Translations under genes and position numbers: made by a program
Origin: Bacteroidales bacterium
GTDB taxonomy: Bacteria > Bacteroidota > Bacteroidia > Bacteroidales > P3
Assembly (NCBI GenBank): GCA_024400495.1
Contig: JAKSMR010000004.1
Coordinates: 52,098-116,097, forward strand
Length of the DNA: 64,000 bases
Direction of reading: 5' to 3'
The notes under the pieces: generated by a model
What the model saw: only the letters and a program-made list of their open reading frames with translations
Database searches by the model: none
What the model was told of the DNA's origin: nothing
Shown: positions 62,162 through 64,000 of the stretch, piece by piece
How the letters are laid out: each line of letters begins with the position of its first letter
Numbering within the stretch: the first letter of the stretch is position 1

Positions 62162-62483
62162 GGTAACCTCTAAAAATTAGAAAAAATGAGTAACATTAGC
62201 TTGAGCGTCTTGCTGTTTCTTTTTGGCGCTTCCAAGCGTAACCGCTTTTGCACACAAGACGTTATTGCGGTTCGGCAAAATCAGCAAGCTGCTTCTGCTC
62301 TCACTCCGCAGATAACGGTGGCACATAGCACCGCGCCGTTTGTGCAAACCGAGAGCAGAATAAGCCCGATTATTATGCCGAGGCGCAGCCAAATGTCACG
62401 CAAGTAATGCACCTGCGCGCTTCCTCTCAGAATCACTCAAAAATAAGCAGCAATCCATCTCAATCTAATTATTAGAGGTCACC
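62162..62483. repeat. Inverted-repeat-bounded element, copy C (322 bases, reversed)
   Basis: The ends are GGTAACCTCTAAAAATTAG (from 62162) and CTAATTATTAGAGGTCACC (to 62483). Read on the minus strand the interior matches copy A: GATTGAGATGGATTGC, GAAGCGCGCAGGTGCAT, GCGGTGCTATGTGCC, GGAAGCGCCAAAAAG and CTCAAGCTAATGTTACTC. The central part is longer. A 73-codon reading frame inside overlaps these conserved noncoding features and is not supported as a gene. The gap 61920-62943 contains this element, the two iteron palindromes and a promoter. Confidence 0.88.
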
Positions 62484-62530
62484 TATACAAGTTTTCTTCG
62501 TGTCAATGCGAGAACATCGTCGCATGGTAT

Positions 62531-62682
62531 AAAGGTATCCAAGTATCCAAGTGTTTTTTAATGAAAAACACCCCCCAAAAAATGTAAAATACTAATGTAT
62601 ATAATATATATTATATTATTATATTTATTTATTTTTTTTGAGTTGCATAGCGGGATACTTGGATACTTGGATACTTTTTGTT
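62531..62682. repeat. Iteron palindrome, TATCCAAG units, copy 1
   Basis: GGTATCCAAGTATCCAAGTG (left) faces GGATACTTGGATACTTGGATAC (right): units of 9 bases, two or three per arm. Between them lie TTTTTTAATGAAAAACACC, a homopurine-free AT core with ATATAATATATATTATATTATTATA, and TTTTTTTTGAGTTGCATAGC. Copy 2 is at 62686-62837. Confidence 0.9.
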
Positions 62683-62685
62683 CCC

Positions 62686-62837
62686 AAAGGTATCCAAGTA
62701 TCCAAGTGTTTTTTAATGAAAAACACCCCCCAAAAAATGTAAAATACTAATGTATATAATATATATTATATTATTATATTTATTTATTTTTTTTGAGTTG
62801 TATAGCGGGATACTTGGATACTTGGATACTTTTTGTT
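62686..62837. repeat. Iteron palindrome, TATCCAAG units, copy 2
   Basis: A direct copy of 62531-62682 (offset 155), identical apart from T for C in GAGTTGTATAGC. It is followed by the promoter of the 54-residue helix-turn-helix gene. Confidence 0.9.
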
Positions 62838-62875
62838 TCTGCGTTTTTTTATTTATGATTCATATATAAAAAATT

Positions 62876-62905
62876 TTTGTATGTGGAAAACAATTCGTAC
62901 TTTTG
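62876..62905 (+). promoter_or_regulatory. Promoter of the small helix-turn-helix gene
   Basis: TTTG (62876-62879), 18 bases and TACTTTTG (62898-62905) match the Bacteroidota promoter. The ATG at 62944 follows after about 30 bases of leader. Confidence 0.7.
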
Positions 62906-62943
62906 CAAGTGAAAACAACTCCACAACAGAATAAAAAGAACGT

Positions 62944-63108
62944 ATGAAACTAGTTAATACTAACCAAGTTATGGATCACTTGGGCATCAGTCGGGCGACC
63001 ATATACCGCTGGATGAAGAAGGGATTTATCAAAGGCTACAGACCTTCGCACAAATCAAAAGTTATTTATTTCGATTTGAACGAAATAGAGCGACTCATCA
63101 AAAAGTAA
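62944..63108 (+). CDS. Small helix-turn-helix DNA-binding protein (54 aa)
   Basis: This short frame runs from the ATG at 62944 to a TAA at 63106-63108. It encodes MKLVNTNQVMDHLGISRATI, then YRWMKKGFIKGYRPSHKSKV and IYFDLNEIERLIKK. This is a complete HTH_17/excisionase-like fold: the recognition helix is SRATIYRWMKKG and the wing is KVIYFDLNEIERLI. A clear promoter precedes it. It lies between two iteron palindrome groups. It is a good candidate for the protein that binds them. The same kind of gene sits beside the repeats at 31.9 kb. Too short for many gene callers. Confidence 0.88.
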   Translation: MKLVNTNQVMDHLGISRATIYRWMKKGFIKGYRPSHKSKVIYFDLNEIERLIKK

Positions 63109-63126
63109 ATATACACTAATATATAT

Positions 63127-63195
63127 GTAGCATCTCACTAGCATCTCATTTCCGGGGGGTAGCATCTCAAATTTGAGATGCTAGTGAGATGCTAC
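63127..63195. repeat. Iteron palindrome with TAGCATCTCAC units
   Basis: The left part is GTAGCATCTCACTAGCATCTC plus a third TAGCATCTC at 63160-63168. The right part is GAGATGCTAGTGAGATGCTAC. Units of 11 bases face each other; the inner loop is AAATTT and the spacer ATTTCCGGGGGG. It lies 18 bases after the helix-turn-helix gene. Confidence 0.88.
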
Positions 63196-63239
63196 TATGC
63201 CGAAGAGGACACGCATCCGGCTCTTAAGGGGATAGCTTC

Positions 63240-64000
63240 CTACTTCTCGACAACAATCTCTTTGAAGTCCAGGAAGTCGGGATGATGGCGGTATTCATAG
63301 CCCGTCCCAATGGGGACATAGACGGTGATCTGCGACTTGTCGATACCCCAGAAGGCCGAATATGAAAACTTAACAGCAATGAGGTGTTCGACTCTGCAAT
63401 GGATCTCCCGCAGGCCTTTGCAACCTCCGAAGGCATGATCTCCTATCTCAGTCACGCTGTCGGGGATTACGATGCTCGTGAGGCCTGTGCAATCATCGAA
63501 GGCATATGCTCCTATCTCAGTCACGCTGTCGGGGACTTTCACCACACCAATCTTGGATGGCAAACAGGTTTGTAATAATGTTTTGTCTTTGGAATATAGA
63601 ATGCCGTCTCCTGCAGAATAATGCTTATTCCTTTCGTCTACAATAATGCTCGTGAGGCCTGTGCACCAAGAGAAGGCTCTTGCTCCTATCTTAGTCACGC
63701 TATTGGGGATTTCGATGCTAGTGAGGCCTTTGCACCAAGAGAAGGCACATTCTCCTATCTCAGTCACGCTATTGGGGATTTCGATGCTCGTGAGTCTTTC
63801 GCAACCAGAGAAGGCATGTTCTCCTATCTCAGTCACGCTATTGGGGATTTCGATGCTCGTAAGGCCTGACCGGCTGAAGGCTCCTTTTCCTATCTCAGTC
63901 ACGCTGTCGGGGATTTCGACGCTCGTGAGGCCTTTGCAATCATAGAAGGCATATTCTCCTATCTCCGTCACGCTATTGGGGATTTCAATGCTCGTGAGGC
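63240..64000 (-). CDS. BspA-type leucine-rich-repeat protein, 5' end beyond the window
   Basis: The minus-strand frame is open from the right edge to a TAG at 63240-63242. It encodes tandem 23-residue LRR_5 repeats of the pattern GLTSIEIPNSVTEIGEHAF and C(KE)(GR)LTS, with about nine units in the visible part. Then comes a different stretch with RNKHYSAGDGILYSKDKTLL, two more units, and a C-terminal cap (GLREIHCRVEHLIAVKFSYS, then VPIGTGYEYRHHPDFLDF and KEIVVEK). BspA-like proteins are surface-exposed adhesins in Bacteroidales. The signal peptide would lie to the right of the window. DNA of the repeats is nearly identical, so recombination within the array is likely. Confidence 0.88.
   Translation of the reverse strand, partial: LTSIEIPNSVTEIGEYAFYDCKGLTSVEIPDSVTEIGKGAFSRSGLTSIEIPNSVTEIGEHAFSGCERLTSIEIPNSVTEIGECAFSWCKGLTSIEIPNSVTKIGARAFSWCTGLTSIIVDERNKHYSAGDGILYSKDKTLLQTCLPSKIGVVKVPDSVTEIGAYAFDDCTGLTSIVIPDSVTEIGDHAFGGCKGLREIHCRVEHLIAVKFSYSAFWGIDKSQITVYVPIGTGYEYRHHPDFLDFKEIVVEK

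Noticed and set aside
62186-62407. A 73-codon frame inside the inverted-repeat element copy C
   Set aside because: It overlaps motifs conserved in the shorter copy A, where no such frame exists, so conservation is at the nucleotide level.

Overview
The window looks like chromosomal DNA of a member of the Bacteroidales (Bacteroidota). Three things point there. Promoters fit the Bacteroidota pattern, with a TAnnTTTG box at -7 and sometimes a TTTG box about 19 bases upstream. Several order-typical families occur (DUF3822, DUF4348, DUF3127, a Porin_10-like porin, a BspA-type leucine-rich-repeat protein, a smalltalk-like peptide). Start codons mostly lack strong Shine-Dalgarno sequences. Core genes are fairly GC-rich with C/G-ending codons. 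A Prevotellaceae-like host is possible, but nothing below order level is secure. No rRNA, tRNA or CRISPR array was seen.

Layout. 1-13.3 kb is housekeeping: the end of an unknown gene, a nitroreductase, MtaB, a PurF-like protein without the N-terminal cysteine, a secreted coiled-coil protein, ElbB, a PLP-dependent sulfur-amino-acid enzyme, an RsmI-like methyltransferase, a SIMPL protein and GroES/GroEL. 13.7-26.7 kb is a more AT-rich defence island on the minus strand: a type I restriction-modification operon (hsdM, hsdS, hsdR). Inserted between its subunits are an OLD-like ATPase-TOPRIM protein, an AAA ATPase with a small ExK protein, and a four-helix-bundle protein. An ASCH-like protein and a lipoprotein follow. 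Two unknown genes lie upstream on the plus strand.

26.7-34 kb is an accessory element rich in repeats. It holds two almost identical 359-base copies of a hairpin array, a palindrome of short iterated repeats, a frameshifted primase/helicase-like gene, a CHC2/TOPRIM primase, an M15 peptidase, a helix-turn-helix gene, a small membrane protein, a smalltalk-like peptide, and two copies of an inverted-repeat-bounded element. It resembles a satellite-like or domesticated replicon module: primase, DNA-binding protein, lysis-like proteins and origin-like iterons.

34-62 kb is again core genome: DUF3822, RsmD, PurC, a YfcC-type transporter, FolC, outer-membrane barrels, a large TPR protein, NfeD, a SulP transporter, PriA, a nucleoid-associated protein, TrxB, RfaE2, a flippase-like membrane protein, PanD, 5-formyl-THF cyclo-ligase and an SSB-like DUF3127 protein. 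The right end (62.1-64 kb) repeats the accessory motifs: a third inverted-repeat element, two 152-base iteron palindromes in tandem, a 54-residue helix-turn-helix gene, another iteron palindrome, and a BspA-like gene leaving the window.

The strongest candidates for something undescribed are the iteron palindromes (four loci with unrelated sequences but one architecture), the duplicated hairpin array, and the inverted-repeat element family whose copies range from 26 to 322 bases.
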